Source: Anaerolineae bacterium (GTDB lineage Bacteria; Chloroflexota; Anaerolineae; B4-G1). From it: 9,497 nucleotides of DNA. Position numbers and translations under genes: made by a program. This document shows positions 1 through 5,791 of this stretch, piece after piece. The DNA lies in contig JADHWW010000075.1 of the NCBI GenBank assembly GCA_016783285.1, forward strand, positions 1 through 9,497, in the 5' to 3' direction. Every line of letters starts with the position of its first letter. The stretch's first letter is position 1. The notes beneath the pieces were generated by a model. That model made no database searches and had not been told where the DNA came from. It was given only the letters and a program-made list of their open reading frames with translations.

Positions 1-261
1 CGAGGCGTAGGTGTCCGGGATGAGAATCGTGTTGGCCGGTGAGCGACCTATGGAGGTGATAGGCTGCAACGGGAAAGTCGTGCCCACGGCCGGTGTCTCG
101 TCCGGCGTGTGCAGGATGACCAGTCGCCCACCTGACCGGGTTACCTCGCGGCTGGTGGTTGCTTGCCGCAGGTCGCGCCACAACATCCACAGTATGGCGG
201 CCAGGAAGGCATAGAGCAGAATAGCAAGCAGGAGACGCAAGGTCAACAACAGAACGTCCAT
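1..261 (-). CDS. Membrane-anchored FHA-domain protein (FhaB-like), C-terminus outside window
   Basis: The reading frame starts at ATG 259-261 on the minus strand and runs open through position 1, so only the first 87 residues are seen. Residues 4-28 form one strongly hydrophobic helix (LLLTLRLLLAILLYAFLAAI and on), followed by a basic WRDLRQ segment, consistent with a cytoplasmic domain anchored by one N-terminal helix. From about residue 53 the sequence reads RLVIL, then TSIGRSPANTILIPDTYAS, the opening strands and the conserved GR(S) phosphothreonine-contact loop of an FHA domain. FHA domains bind phosphothreonine on partners of Ser/Thr kinases. An AGGA ribosome site lies 7 bases before the ATG, and the gene follows the FhaA-like gene by 32 bases. 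In many bacteria such a pair sits beside ftsW/rodA, pbpA and a PknB-type kinase; that neighbourhood, if present, lies to the left of this window. Confidence 0.85.
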   Translation of the reverse strand, partial: MDVLLLTLRLLLAILLYAFLAAILWMLWRDLRQATTSREVTRSGGRLVILHTPDETPAVGTTFPLQPITSIGRSPANTILIPDTYAS

Positions 262-293
262 TACTAATTCCTGGTACAAAACAGCACGGCTTT

Positions 294-1124
294 CTAGCCT
301 GTCCGAGCGGCAGACTGGAAAGTCTGCCCCACCTTCTCCAAGGGGGCAAGCGGCGGGGTGTCCTCGCTGGCCGGTAGCGGAATGGGGGTGGATGGATCCT
401 CACCGTAGATGACCTGGACGTCGGCAAACGATATGACATCCCCAGAGTGCAGCACACACTCCTCGACCGGGTAGCCGTTGATCTGGGTGCCGCCGGAACT
501 CCCCAGGTCGTAGAGCACATAGCGACCGTACCGCCGGCGGAGTTGGGCGTGGTGACGGGAGATGCGCGAGTCTTCTATGATGACGTCGTTGTCCAGCGCC
601 CGCCCGATGGATACCACCGGCTGGAGGAGATTCACGTGACGATGGCCTTCCAGGATCAGGAACGGCCGGCCCGACGGCGCGATCGTGATCTCTGCCTCGG
701 CCTCCCCTTCGCTGGCCTCCATCTCGCGGGTTTTCTCCACCTCGGTTGCTTCTTCCGGTACCCAGCGGGCCGCGACTCGTATTTCGTGGGGCCCCATTCC
801 CTCTTCAGGCAGGACGTAAACGACCGGCGTGACCTCAAGTGCCAGGCTGGCCTGGGCTGTCAGTCCGGCGACGTGGCGGGCCAGTTCTTTCTCCAACATT
901 GGTTGCTCGACCGCCAGCGCGTGGCAGTCGTCCGGGTGTAGGTACACCCAGTAGTGGGTTGGAGCCTGCAGTGTGCCGTCGGGGGAGAGGGTCTGATAGT
1001 CCTCCATAGCCCGCGTGAGGTGCATGGCGACCTCCAGCGGGCTGAGGCGCCCGGCAAAGAGGCGGGCAAAGGTACCCTCGACCAGCCGCTCGGCCAGGGC
1101 TTCGAAACGTGCGATCTTGCTCAT
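294..1124 (-). CDS. fhaA: FhaA-like protein: DUF3662 N-terminal domain plus C-terminal FHA domain
   Basis: The 276-residue protein starts MSKIARFEALAERLVEGTFA, typical of the DUF3662/FhaA N-terminal domain (about residues 1-120). An acidic linker (about 125-147) and an FHA domain (about 155-240) follow. The FHA signature is visible: SIGR with Arg175, SRISRHH with Ser189-Arg190-His191, and INGYPV with Asn216. The usual NGT of the GSxNGT loop is GGT here (residues 211-213), a tolerated variant. The family binds phosphothreonine proteins of envelope-growth and cell-wall pathways under Ser/Thr kinase control. There is no membrane segment. The start overlaps the stop of the upstream RHH gene by 4 bases (ATGA), indicating translational coupling. 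The last 12 or so residues (VGQTFQSAARTG) are encoded by a REP-like hairpin at 309-328, so the C-terminus looks extended by a repeat rather than selected for function. The symbol is by family resemblance. Confidence 0.88.
   Translation of the reverse strand: MSKIARFEALAERLVEGTFARLFAGRLSPLEVAMHLTRAMEDYQTLSPDGTLQAPTHYWVYLHPDDCHALAVEQPMLEKELARHVAGLTAQASLALEVTPVVYVLPEEGMGPHEIRVAARWVPEEATEVEKTREMEASEGEAEAEITIAPSGRPFLILEGHRHVNLLQPVVSIGRALDNDVIIEDSRISRHHAQLRRRYGRYVLYDLGSSGGTQINGYPVEECVLHSGDVISFADVQVIYGEDPSTPIPLPASEDTPPLAPLEKVGQTFQSAARTG
309..328. repeat. REP-like hairpin inside the 3' end of the fhaA-like gene
   Basis: GGCAGACT (309-316) and AGTCTGCC (321-328) are perfect 8-bp inverted arms around GGAA. 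The hairpin lies within the last codons of the CDS that stops at 294. The GGGGCAGAC motif is shared with the element at 1700-1753, so both belong to one dispersed repeat family. Confidence 0.75.
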
Positions 1125-1585
1125 GGTACGGCCACATTAGTCATCTGGGGCTTGCTCAATGTACTTTGTTCCTCCACCCACTTTGACAAGTAGCGCCAGA
1201 TACGTGCCAGGTGAGGTCCCAGGTTATCCTGCTCCTCTTTTAATGCCCAGTACGTTTCAACGACGCAAGCACAAAAGTCGCCGATGGCCTTGTCCTCAAT
1301 GTCACCGTATCCGAAAATGTCGAGGTCGTTGCTGTTGACCACGACGACGCCGTTGTACTCTACTGTAACGTAAAGGGGAGATTTTAGTGTCAGGGTGGAG
1401 GTACGCAAATCTTGAATAGGAACGACGCGGCTTTCCTGCGCTTTCGCAGAATCAGCCAGAGCGCGGCGCAATCCATATTTGACCACATCGCTCAAGTTGG
1501 GAAATAGTCCACTTTCCACCAGTTTCTGTGAACGTTGGTGTAGGACTTGAGGGATAGTTAGCGCGATGGTCGTCTCTCCACTCAC
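1121..1585 (-). CDS. Ribbon-helix-helix N-terminal protein with an uncharacterised C-terminal domain
   Basis: I choose GTG 1583-1585 as the start (154 residues). AGGAG (1593-1597) lies 7 bases before it, while the in-frame GTG at 1598-1600 sits upstream of that ribosome site. The N-terminus (TTIALTIPQVLHQRSQKLVE, then LSDVVKYGLRRAL) has the strand-helix-helix pattern of a ribbon-helix-helix DNA-binding domain, which also suits an antitoxin or autorepressor. Residues from about 70 (PLYVTVEYNGVVVVNSNDLD, then a long helix ending WALKEE and LARIWRYLSKWVEE) form a beta-beta-helix unit. It loosely resembles HicB-type folds, though I cannot name the family. No toxin gene is adjacent; the downstream partner is the FHA gene, overlapped by 4 bases. 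A promoter and a palindrome lie just upstream, so autoregulation is likely. The RHH call is reasonable; the role is unknown. Confidence 0.72.
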   Translation of the reverse strand: MSGETTIALTIPQVLHQRSQKLVESGLFPNLSDVVKYGLRRALADSAKAQESRVVPIQDLRTSTLTLKSPLYVTVEYNGVVVVNSNDLDIFGYGDIEDKAIGDFCACVVETYWALKEEQDNLGPHLARIWRYLSKWVEEQSTLSKPQMTNVAVP

Positions 1586-1613
1586 AAAGCATCTCCTCAC
1601 TCGTCGAGATTCT

Positions 1614-1642
1614 CTGGTAAAGATTGTACCATATCTTACCAG
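1614..1642. promoter_or_regulatory. Palindromic operator candidate over the RHH gene promoter
   Basis: CTGGTAA (1614-1620) and TTACCAG (1636-1642) are perfect 7-bp inverted arms. With a one-base bulge they extend inward by a further AGAT/ATCT. The palindrome encloses the -10 box of the promoter for the RHH gene, the usual position for a repressor site. Binding by the RHH protein itself is inference. Confidence 0.55.
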
Positions 1643-1650
1643 GGGTGCAA
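1623..1650 (-). promoter_or_regulatory. Sigma-70-type promoter for the RHH/FHA operon
   Basis: Read on the minus strand, TTGCAC (1645-1650) and TACAAT (1623-1628) are separated by 16 bases. A transcript would start near 1616 and give a leader of about 30 bases containing the AGGAG ribosome site of the GTG start at 1585. Confidence 0.6.
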
Positions 1651-1668
1651 CAAAGGTATCCTCTCAAT

Positions 1669-1714
1669 AATCCGGGGTAGGGGCAGACCCAAATCCGGGG
1701 TAGGGGCAGACCCA
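1669..1714. repeat. Perfect 23-bp tandem direct repeat
   Basis: Positions 1669-1691 and 1692-1714 are identical 23-base units (AATCCGGGGTAG then GGGCAGACCCA). The second copy forms the left arm of the double-hairpin element at 1700-1753, so the tandem looks like a local duplication of one end of that element. Confidence 0.85.
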
Positions 1715-1753
1715 CGTGTCTGCCCTCCAGGGCGCACACTGGTGCGCCCCTAC
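1700..1753. repeat. REP-like double-hairpin element between operons
   Basis: The 54-base element has terminal inverted ends GTAGGGGC (1700-1707) and GCCCCTAC (1746-1753). Inside are two hairpins: GGGCAGAC/GTCTGCCC (1704-1711 with 1718-1725) and GGGCGCAC/GTGCGCCC (1730-1737 with 1742-1749). It has no coding capacity. The TAG stop of the HdrA-like gene (1750-1752) lies in its right end, so it is transcribed as the 3' end of that mRNA and could stabilise or end it. There is no T-tract in either direction. Confidence 0.8.
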
Positions 1754-3432
1754 AACACCGCCTCCACCATCGCCAGCACTTGCTCTGGGGTCAGGTTGCG
1801 CACGATGGTTGCCTTGTTCGGACAGGCGACGACGCAGGCCCCGCAACTCTGGCACAGGGCCGCGTTGACCAGGGCCAATTTCTTTCGCGGGTGAAGCGCC
1901 CGGGCGTCGTAGGGGCAGGCCGGCACGCAGCGTCCGCAACCCGCGCACAATTCCTCGTCCACGATGGCGACGGTCGGCTCGGACACCATCTCGCGCTGGG
2001 CAAAGAGTTGGAGCACCTTGGCCGCCGCGCCGGAGCCTTGCGCCACTGTCTCCGGGATGTCCTTGGGGAACTGGGCCGCGCCGGCCAGGTAGATGCCCGC
2101 CGTGAGGCTCTCCACCGGGCGCAGTTTGGGGTGGGCTTCGGCCAGGAAGCCGCTCTCGTCGGTGGCGACGCGCATCAGGCGGGCCAATGCCTCGCTCCCG
2201 GAACTGGGCACCGCCGCCATCGCCAGTACCACCAGGTCGGCTCCCACGCGCACCGACTGGCCGCTCAGGGTGTCAACTCCCCACACTTGCAGTTGCCGGC
2301 TGCGCTGAATGATTCTGGACGCCTTGCCGCGCAGGTAGACGACGCCAAATTCCTCCATCGCCCGCTGGACGAACTCGTCGTAACCACGGCCCTGGGAGCG
2401 GATGTCAATGTAAAAGACGTAAGCCTGGCCCTCTGGGACTGCGCGGCGATAGGCAATGGTCTGCTTGGCGACGTACATGCAGCAGATCTTGGAGCAGTAA
2501 GGCCGGTGAAGATTGGGGTCGCGGGAGCCAGCGCACTGCACCCAGACGATCTCGCGGGGCACACGACCATCCGAGGGGCGGCGAATTTCTCCCTCTTTCA
2601 GCATGGCCTCGAACTGGAGACTATCCACCACGTCCGGGTACCGCCCCCCACCGTACTCGGGCAAGTTCGACTTGGGGTAGAGATCGAAGCCTGTTGCCAG
2701 GACGACGGCGCCCACTTCCCAATTTCCCAATTCCCCAACCTCGACCGTGAAATTCCCCACGTATCCCCCGAACTCTGTTACCTCCGCGTTCGTGAGCACC
2801 TGGATCAGGGGATGGTGAGTGATGGCCTCAATGCGTTCTTCCAGCAGGTCCTGGCTGTCGTCAAAGTTGAGGTAGAGGCGGGAGAGTTGCGCCATGCGCC
2901 CGCCCAGGTGGGCCGACCGTTCGACGAGGACCACCGGATACCCGGAGTCGGCGATGTCCAGGGCGGCGGTCAGCCCCGCGATGCCCCCGCCGACGACCAG
3001 TGCCCGCCTGGCGATGGGCAGCGTGAGCGGGATAAGCGGCTCATCGTAGCGCACTTTTTCGACCAGGGAGCACACTATCTCAATGGCTTTGCGGGTGGCT
3101 TTCTCCGGCGTCTTTTGGTGCGGCCAGGAGACCTGCTCGCGGATGTTGGCGCTCTCCACCTGGTAGGGATTGAGCCCGGCGGTGGCGGCGGCTTTGCGGA
3201 AGGTGGCTTCGTGCATCGTCGGGGAGCAGGCGGCGACGACCACCCCGTCCAGGTCGTGCTCCCTGATGGCCTGTTGGATGAGTGCCTGGCCGGGGTCGGA
3301 GCACATGTACTTGTAGTCGGTGGCGAAGGCAACGCCGGGATAGTCGCGCAATGTCTCGGCCACGCGCTGCACGTCCACCGTGCTGGCGATGTTGAGCCCG
3401 CAGTGGCAGACGAATACGCCGATACGCGCCAT
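1750..3432 (-). CDS. HdrA-like iron-sulfur flavoprotein with N-terminal Cys domain and C-terminal 2[4Fe-4S] ferredoxin
   Basis: This 560-residue protein belongs to the family of heterodisulfide reductase subunit A, which carries FAD and moves electrons among [4Fe-4S] clusters. Domains seen: an N-terminal domain (1-140) with Cys9, Cys11, Cys44 and Cys69; a Rossmann FAD site VVGGGIAGL (146-154) followed by LVERSAHLGGRM; the family motif PYCSKICCMY (311-320); and a C-terminal ferredoxin with two CxxCxxCxxxC sets (Cys496/499/502/506 and 527/530/533/537). The central inserted ferredoxin of full HdrA (about 650 residues) is missing, and the usual CxxC after the FAD loop is replaced by FDDSQD. Residues 233-240 (ELGNWEVG) derive from an octamer repeat near that junction. 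ATG 3430-3432 shares one base with the TAA of the upstream gene (TAATG), so translation is coupled. No HdrB, HdrC or hydrogenase gene is in view, so the electron partners are unknown. Confidence 0.88.
   Translation of the reverse strand: MARIGVFVCHCGLNIASTVDVQRVAETLRDYPGVAFATDYKYMCSDPGQALIQQAIREHDLDGVVVAACSPTMHEATFRKAAATAGLNPYQVESANIREQVSWPHQKTPEKATRKAIEIVCSLVEKVRYDEPLIPLTLPIARRALVVGGGIAGLTAALDIADSGYPVVLVERSAHLGGRMAQLSRLYLNFDDSQDLLEERIEAITHHPLIQVLTNAEVTEFGGYVGNFTVEVGELGNWEVGAVVLATGFDLYPKSNLPEYGGGRYPDVVDSLQFEAMLKEGEIRRPSDGRVPREIVWVQCAGSRDPNLHRPYCSKICCMYVAKQTIAYRRAVPEGQAYVFYIDIRSQGRGYDEFVQRAMEEFGVVYLRGKASRIIQRSRQLQVWGVDTLSGQSVRVGADLVVLAMAAVPSSGSEALARLMRVATDESGFLAEAHPKLRPVESLTAGIYLAGAAQFPKDIPETVAQGSGAAAKVLQLFAQREMVSEPTVAIVDEELCAGCGRCVPACPYDARALHPRKKLALVNAALCQSCGACVVACPNKATIVRNLTPEQVLAMVEAVL
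2713..2736. repeat. Short octanucleotide array inside the downstream hdrA-like gene
   Basis: On the plus strand the units are cacttccc, aatttccc and aattcccc. On the coding strand they give GELGNWEVG, the same peptide motif that the longer array makes in the neighbouring gene. The array sits right after the conserved GGYVGNFTVEV strand. Confidence 0.7.
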
Positions 3433-4886
3433 TACTGCCTACCCCCCCCTGCCCCCCCTACGAGGGGGGGAGATTTGTGTTGGCGGGAGAACAGTTTGAG
3501 CACCTGAGCTGCCGCGCCGCTGGCGTGGGCCACCGTCTCCGAGATGTCCATCGGCCCAGTGCCGGCGCCGGCCAGGAATATGCCAGGCCGGACAGTCTCC
3601 ACCGGGCGCGTGTTTGAGTCGCGGGGGAGCAGCCAGCCGTGCTCGTCCACCGGCAGTCCCAGCATGTCGGCCAGATGGCGCGTCGTGGGGTGGGGCACCA
3701 GCGCCGGGGCCACCACCACCAAGTCGGCGGCGATCTGCACCTGCTGGCCGCTGAGTGTGTCGGCCCCCCAGACCATCACCTTGCCGTCCTGGCGGAAGAT
3801 GCGGGAGACCTTGCCCCGCAGGTAGACCACATTCTCGTCCTCCATCGCCCGCTGGGTGAACTCGTCGTATCGTTTGCCGGCGGCGCGGATGTCAATGTAA
3901 AAGATGTACGCCTGTCCGTCGTGAACTCGGTGGCGGTAGAGGATGGCCTGCTTGGCGGTGTACATGCAGCAGACCTTTGAGCAGTAGGGCATGTGCTTTT
4001 CGGGGTCGCGGGAGCCGGCGCACTGGATAAAGACGATCTCGCGGGGGACTTGGCCATCGGAGGGGCGCTGGATTTTGCCGGCGGTGGGGCCGGAGGCGGA
4101 GAGCAGCCGCTCAAAGGCCAGTCCGTCAATCACGTCCGGCACGTGGCCGCCGCCGTATTCGGGCATGTTCTCCAGTCCGTAGAGGTCGCAGCCGGGGGCC
4201 AGGATGATCGCGCCGAACTGTTCCTCGACGACTGTATCCTCCTGGTCGAAGGCAATCGCGCCCACCGGGCAAAACTTGACACAGGCTTTGCACTTGCCTC
4301 GCTGGAAAAAGATGCAATGCTCGCGGTCAATCACCGGCTTGTTCGGCACCGCCTGGGGGGAGAGGGTGTAGATCGCCTTGCGTTTCCCCATGTGCCGCTC
4401 GAAATCAGAGTCCACCTTGCCGGGACATTTCTCCTGGCAAAGGCCACAGCCGGTACACTTGTTCCAGTCCACGTAGGCGGCATGGCGGCGGATGCGGACT
4501 CGGTAGATTGGTAGATTGGTAGGTTGGTCCCTGTTCTCCTGGTCTACCAGTTTCCCAGTTTCCCAATTTCCCAGTTTCCCAGTCTCCCAATTTCCCAATT
4601 TCCCAATTTCCCAATCTACCAATTCAACGGAGACGACCTCGGAGTAGGTCATCAACTCGATGTGGGGGTGGTGGCCGACCTCGACGGTGCGGGGGGTGAG
4701 GATGCACTGGGCGCAGTCGAGCGTGGGGAAGGTCTCCGAGAGTTGCGCCATGCGCCCGCCGATGGAGGGGAGGCGCTCGACCAGGACGACGTCGTAGCCC
4801 GCGTTGCCGATGTCCAAGGCAGCCTGCATACCGGCGATGCCGGCGCCGATGATGAGTGCGCGGGGGATGGGGGACCGATCAGCCAC
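3432..4886 (-). CDS. HdrA-like flavoprotein with inserted 2[4Fe-4S] ferredoxin, lacking both terminal domains
   Basis: I choose GTG 4884-4886 (484 residues, MADRSPIPRALIIGAGIAGM). A longer frame from TTG 4920-4922 exists, but that TTG is the -35 box of the promoter. Seen from the GTG: the FAD site LIIGAGIAG near residue 10, then GGRMAQ; the HdrA motif LDCAQCILTPR; an octamer-encoded stretch (GKLGNWETGKL repeated); then a ferredoxin with CTGCGLCQEKC and a second set C-x7-C-x2-C-x3-C typical of HdrA's insert; and PYCSKVCCMY. The N-terminal Cys domain and the C-terminal ferredoxin of full HdrA are absent, and both are present in the next gene. The last residues (SPPLVGGAGGGRQ) are encoded by a G-run repeat. 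This is the first gene of the pair and overlaps the second by one base. The two proteins probably form a complex; QmoA/QmoB is a known precedent for paired HdrA-like subunits. Confidence 0.85.
   Translation of the reverse strand: MADRSPIPRALIIGAGIAGMQAALDIGNAGYDVVLVERLPSIGGRMAQLSETFPTLDCAQCILTPRTVEVGHHPHIELMTYSEVVSVELVDWEIGKLGNWETGKLGNWETGKLVDQENRDQPTNLPIYRVRIRRHAAYVDWNKCTGCGLCQEKCPGKVDSDFERHMGKRKAIYTLSPQAVPNKPVIDREHCIFFQRGKCKACVKFCPVGAIAFDQEDTVVEEQFGAIILAPGCDLYGLENMPEYGGGHVPDVIDGLAFERLLSASGPTAGKIQRPSDGQVPREIVFIQCAGSRDPEKHMPYCSKVCCMYTAKQAILYRHRVHDGQAYIFYIDIRAAGKRYDEFTQRAMEDENVVYLRGKVSRIFRQDGKVMVWGADTLSGQQVQIAADLVVVAPALVPHPTTRHLADMLGLPVDEHGWLLPRDSNTRPVETVRPGIFLAGAGTGPMDISETVAHASGAAAQVLKLFSRQHKSPPLVGGAGGGRQ
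3441..3470. repeat. C/G-run hairpin repeat at the junction of the two hdrA-like genes
   Basis: A run of seven C (3452-3458) and a run of seven G (3464-3470) pair across TACGA, and another run of eight C (3442-3449) lies beside them. It encodes the C-terminal tail of the upstream HdrA-like protein. Homopolymers of this length are prone to indels in replication and in sequencing, which could move the stop codon. Confidence 0.7.
4503..4526. repeat. Three-unit octanucleotide array (GTAGATTG type)
   Basis: The units GTAGATTG, GTAGATTG and GTAGGTTG follow one another on the plus strand. They encode part of QPTNLPIYR in the HdrA-like protein, just before the inserted ferredoxin. Confidence 0.75.
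4548..4619. repeat. Nine-unit octanucleotide tandem array within the first hdrA-like gene
   Basis: Eight consecutive 8-base units of the form CARTYTCC occupy 4548-4611 (four CAATTTCC, three CAGTTTCC, one CAGTCTCC), and a degenerate ninth (CAATCTAC) ends at 4619. Because 8 is not a multiple of 3, three units make an 8-residue peptide period (GNWETGKL). A change of one unit would shift the frame before the inserted ferredoxin. Confidence 0.92.
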
Positions 4887-4893
4887 GGGCCGA

Positions 4894-4922
4894 AGTATAC
4901 CGCATTTTGGGGCGGATGGCAA
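4894..4922 (-). promoter_or_regulatory. Sigma-70 promoter of the hdrA-like pair, leaderless configuration
   Basis: On the minus strand TTGCCA (4917-4922) and TATACT (4894-4899) are separated by exactly 17 bases, and each box matches consensus in five of six positions. Seven bases separate the -10 box from the GTG at 4886, which places transcription initiation at or one base before the start codon. Confidence 0.7.
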
Positions 4923-5010
4923 TTACGTTCGTCCTGACTTGCTCGTGATGGTTCTCTCGGGAGTGAAACTATCTCGGCTTCGTCTACGGTGCTGGCCTCG
5001 CCCAGAACCC

Positions 5011-5039
5011 TTGACGCAATCGGCAGATTGTAGTATAAT
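5011..5039 (+). promoter_or_regulatory. Near-consensus promoter for the two CAT tRNAs
   Basis: TTGACG (5011-5016), a 17-base spacer and a perfect TATAAT (5034-5039) lie just before the initiator tRNA at 5050. Transcription would start near 5046. The 16 bases ending at the -10 box match those of the RHH promoter at 5346-5361 at 15 positions. Confidence 0.85.
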
Positions 5040-5049
5040 TTATGTACGT

Positions 5050-5121
<72 letters not shown>

Positions 5122-5134
5122 CCTGAATGGCAAG

Positions 5135-5156
5135 ACGGGCGCAGACACGCGCCCGT
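5135..5156. repeat. Hairpin between the two CAT tRNAs
   Basis: ACGGGCGC (5135-5142) and GCGCCCGT (5149-5156) pair perfectly across six bases. There is no T-tract, so it is more likely a processing or spacer hairpin in a joint tRNA transcript than a terminator. Confidence 0.6.
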
Positions 5157-5166
5157 GCTGCGTTAC

Positions 5167-5238
5167 GGCGATGTAGCTCAATGGCAGAGCAGGGGACTCA
5201 TAAGCCCTTGGTTGGCGGTTCAAATCCGCCCGTCGCCA
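5167..5238 (+). tRNA. tRNA with CAT anticodon (elongator Met, or Ile2)
   Basis: The acceptor GGCGATG pairs with CGTCGCC (5231-5237), the D-stem is GCTC/GAGC and the T-arm is GGCGG-TTCAAAT-CCGCC. The anticodon loop CTCATAA has CAT at 5199-5201. The anticodon stem GGGGA/GCCCT contains an A-G apposition next to the loop. Sequence alone does not separate elongator Met from lysidine-modified Ile2. CCA is not encoded. It shares the upstream promoter with the initiator tRNA and is followed by a strong terminator. Confidence 0.9.
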
Positions 5239-5244
5239 TGTCCA

Positions 5245-5287
5245 GAAACCGCCAGTGTTGCGACCACTGGCGGTTTCGGTTTTTTTT
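5245..5287 (+). terminator. Intrinsic terminator of the tRNA pair
   Basis: A perfect 13-bp stem (5245-5257 with 5265-5277) with a 7-base loop is followed by GG and eight T residues (5280-5287). Confidence 0.93.
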
Positions 5288-5333
5288 CTCTTGCAAATCG
5301 TTTCCTCCGATGAGGTCCGCCGTAGGTGTATCC

Positions 5334-5361
5334 TTGACACGGTTACAGATTGTGGTATAAT
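5334..5361 (+). promoter_or_regulatory. Consensus promoter of the small RHH gene, very short leader
   Basis: Perfect TTGACA (5334-5339), a 16-base spacer and perfect TATAAT (5356-5361). Only 10 bases separate the -10 box from the ATG at 5372, leaving a leader of about 3-4 bases and no room for a ribosome site. Confidence 0.82.
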
Positions 5362-5371
5362 CTCAATCACG

Positions 5372-5737
5372 ATGAACGTCTACCTGGGTCATCTGAGTAA
5401 TTGCATACAGGGTTCGCCAGCCTCCACCACTGTCCGCTCCATCCTGGATGATGCGCGGACAGCCGGTAGACGGGCGCCCAAGTACCTGGCCGAACGGACG
5501 TTGGCGGTGCGTTTGCCGGCCAGGACGACGGAGTGGCTCCGCCAGCAGGCCAAAGCGCAAACGTGTGCGATGGCCGAGGTCATCAGAGGTTGCATTGCAG
5601 AGCAGACAATCTCAGAGTTGACAGAACTTTACCAACAGCATACCGCCAGCCCCGCCGATTTTTCGGCGGCGCTGTGGTCGGTCTTGGGGTACGAGCCCGG
5701 GTTCTCGCCAGGGGAGGAGGTGCGTAAAAGCACGTGA
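5372..5737 (+). CDS. Small ribbon-helix-helix protein
   Basis: The 121-residue protein starts at ATG 5372. An in-frame extension upstream is rejected because the promoter lies within it. Residues 41-76 (ERTLAVRLPARTTEWLRQQA, then AMAEVIRGCI) show one basic beta strand followed by two helices, the MetJ/Arc/CopG ribbon-helix-helix pattern. The first 40 residues and the tail after about 80 (SELTELYQQH, then FSAALWSVLGYEPGF) have no family I recognise. It is probably a DNA-binding regulator or a solitary antitoxin; no toxin-sized ORF lies beside it. It is a single-gene unit with its own perfect promoter and terminator. That promoter's -10 region nearly matches the tRNA promoter upstream. The near-leaderless start implies initiation without Shine-Dalgarno pairing. 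Confidence 0.72.
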   Translation: MNVYLGHLSNCIQGSPASTTVRSILDDARTAGRRAPKYLAERTLAVRLPARTTEWLRQQAKAQTCAMAEVIRGCIAEQTISELTELYQQHTASPADFSAALWSVLGYEPGFSPGEEVRKST

Positions 5738-5755
5738 CTTGCTCAGTTGGCGAGG

Positions 5756-5791
5756 AGCGCGGGGTCTTATCCAAGACCCCGCGCTTTTTTT
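5756..5791 (+). terminator. Intrinsic terminator after the small RHH gene
   Basis: A perfect 13-bp stem (5756-5768 with 5773-5785) with loop ATCC runs straight into seven T residues (5785-5791). Confidence 0.93.

Noticed and set aside
447..941. A 164-codon plus-strand frame
   Set aside because: It is antisense to the DUF3662/FHA gene, which has clear conserved motifs and overlap with its neighbours.
1121..1600. Type II toxin-antitoxin pair at the RHH gene
   Set aside because: The adjacent gene is a DUF3662/FHA protein, and no toxin-like ORF of 80-150 residues touches the RHH gene on either side.
1780..3507. A 575-codon open frame on the plus strand
   Set aside because: It is the antisense shadow of the HdrA-like genes. 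Its translation is rich in His, Gly and Arg with no family motif, while the minus strand has full cofactor-binding signatures.
4548..4619. CRISPR array
   Set aside because: Units are contiguous 8-mers with no spacers, and they lie within a coding frame.
4887..4922. TTG start adding 12 residues to the first HdrA-like protein
   Set aside because: The TTG is the -35 hexamer of a well-formed promoter, the added residues are not family-like, and GTG 4886 fits the family N-terminus.
5255..5371. N-terminal extension of the small RHH protein
   Set aside because: It starts within the tRNA terminator loop and contains the promoter of the gene itself.
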